Part shown: one piece after another, positions 63,453 to 64,000 of the stretch
Layout of the letters: the number at the start of each line of letters is the position of its first letter
How positions within the stretch are numbered: the first letter of the stretch is position 1
From: Marinobacter sp. F3R11
GTDB taxonomy: Bacteria; Pseudomonadota; Gammaproteobacteria; Pseudomonadales; Oleiphilaceae
Direction of reading: 5' to 3'
Length of the DNA: 64,000 bases
Assembly (NCBI RefSeq): GCF_003318275.1
Contig: NZ_QOCH01000015.1
Coordinates: forward strand, 1,149,677 to 1,213,676
Position numbers and translations under genes: made by a program
The notes under the pieces: model-generated
What the model saw: only the letters and a program-made list of their open reading frames with translations
Databases searched by the model: none
Told to the model about the DNA's origin: nothing

Positions 63453-63490
63453 GTAACGAGTCTGACTCGTTACGCTATAACCGTTATACT
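63453..63490 (+). promoter_or_regulatory. promoter with overlapping 21-base palindrome upstream of the RNase gene
   Basis: Perfect palindrome GTAACGAGTC-T-GACTCGTTAC at 63453-63473, which covers the -35 (CTGACT, 63462-63467). A 17-base spacer leads to TATACT (63485-63490), 36 bases before the ATG. The overlap suggests repressor control. No T-run follows, so it is not a terminator of the copper operon. Confidence 0.5.
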
Positions 63491-63526
63491 CCGCCTCATC
63501 ATTCATTTTTTCAGCCAGGTTAACCC

Positions 63527-64000
63527 ATGCTCAACGCCGACGCTCTAAACCAGTTGCGCCAGCTAAAGTCTGACATTGAGGAAAGCAAAGTTGTTTTCCC
63601 GGGGACAGTCAAAGCCACTAACGGCCGTTTCGGATTCGTCGTTCTCGATGAAGGGCGGGACCTGTTCCTGCCTCCGGAAGAAATGCAGAAAGTACTCCCC
63701 GGAGACCGGGTCAATGTCACTGAACAGGAAGTGGCAAAAGGAAAAACCCAGGGCGTGGTGGATGGGCTGATCGAAAGTCGGCTAGACACCTTTGTCGGGC
63801 GCTATCTGGTAAAGGGCAAAGGGCACTTCGTTGTGCCGGAAACCCCCGGGATCAATCGCTGGATCTTTATCCCGCCGAAAGAACGCATGAATGCACAGCC
63901 GGATGATTATCTCTACTGCCGCATTCACAAACACCCGATTCACGATGGCAAAGGCCAGGCGAAAGTACTTCGGGTTATTGGCAAAGCCGGTGAACCTGGT
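63527..64000 (+). CDS. rnb: RNase II-family exoribonuclease, N-terminal part
   Basis: The first 158 codons of a gene running off the right edge. They contain the N-terminal cold-shock-like RNA-binding domains of RNase II: GTVKATNGRFGFVVLDEGRD, LFLPPEEMQKVLPGDRV and ESRLDTFVGRYLVKGKGHFV. The catalytic RNB domain is outside the window. RNase II or a close VacB/RNase R-type relative is likely; the domain layout looks more like RNase II. It has its own promoter, separated from the copper operon by 168 bases. Confidence 0.82.
   Translation, partial: MLNADALNQLRQLKSDIEESKVVFPGTVKATNGRFGFVVLDEGRDLFLPPEEMQKVLPGDRVNVTEQEVAKGKTQGVVDGLIESRLDTFVGRYLVKGKGHFVVPETPGINRWIFIPPKERMNAQPDDYLYCRIHKHPIHDGKGQAKVLRVIGKAGEPG

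Overview
The window looks like a chromosomal segment of a marine gammaproteobacterium, most likely Marinobacter or a close relative. The inference rests on gene order and protein style: the pyrC'-pyrB-pyrR-ruvX-yqgE-tonB-gshB-pilGHIJK-chpABC block matches the Pseudomonas aeruginosa arrangement, ftsX-ftsE-ftsY-rsmD-rpoH sit together as in pseudomonads, and yrfG-hslR-hslO-pckA matches enterobacterial synteny. No tRNA, rRNA, insertion sequence, prophage or CRISPR array was recognised. Both edges cut genes (vasH at the left, an RNase II-type gene at the right).

Layout. 1-12760 (minus strand): the core of a type VI secretion system in Vibrio cholerae-like order, tssB-tssC-tssE-tssF-tssG-fha-tssJ-tssK-tssL-clpV-vasH, preceded by a sigma-54-type promoter. 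12800-14230 (plus): acyl-CoA-binding protein, greB, a structured intergenic region with a minus-facing terminator, and a small unknown protein. 14230-24400 (mostly minus): a two-component system, two glyoxylate-pathway genes (hyi, glxR), rpoH with an excellent sigma-E promoter, ftsX-ftsE-ftsY, divergent rsmD, and a fatty-acid desaturase. 24550-31620 (mostly plus): mutM, a small exported protein, yrfG-hslR-hslO-pckA, an orphan periplasmic binding protein (minus), and an HU protein. 31650-37400 (minus): pyrimidine genes including a catalytically dead PyrC', ruvX, yqgE, tonB, gshB. 37680-51180 (plus): the complete Pil-Chp chemosensory operon for type IV pilus twitching, including a 2502-residue ChpA hybrid kinase. 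51250-53385: zur-znuC-znuB zinc uptake without znuA. 53400-60070: patatin-like lipase, a diguanylate cyclase, folE-folX, a CoA-binding protein, a CHASE-type GGDEF-EAL protein and a small zinc-ribbon membrane protein. 60079-63358: a MerR-controlled copper exporter operon ending in an overlapping 38-residue membrane peptide. 63450-end: an operator-promoter and the start of an RNase II-family exoribonuclease.

How the genes connect. The T6SS cluster carries its own sigma-54 activator (VasH), so the promoter upstream of tssB probably forms a feedback circuit. TonB, GshB and Pil-Chp adjacency is a conserved pseudomonad arrangement in which that TonB has been linked to twitching. RpoH is wired to envelope stress through sigma-E, and heat-shock proteins HslR/HslO lie nearby. 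No wholly new system is evident. The most worthwhile leads are the C77-type MerR sensor paired with a Cu(I) ATPase, the micropeptide after copA, the extended phosphotransfer array and GCAGAA repeat in ChpA, the terminator abutting the yrfG start codon, the 21-nt palindrome on the RNase promoter, and the transcript signals at 13.7 kb. All functional assignments come from reading sequence motifs and gene order; no database search was run.
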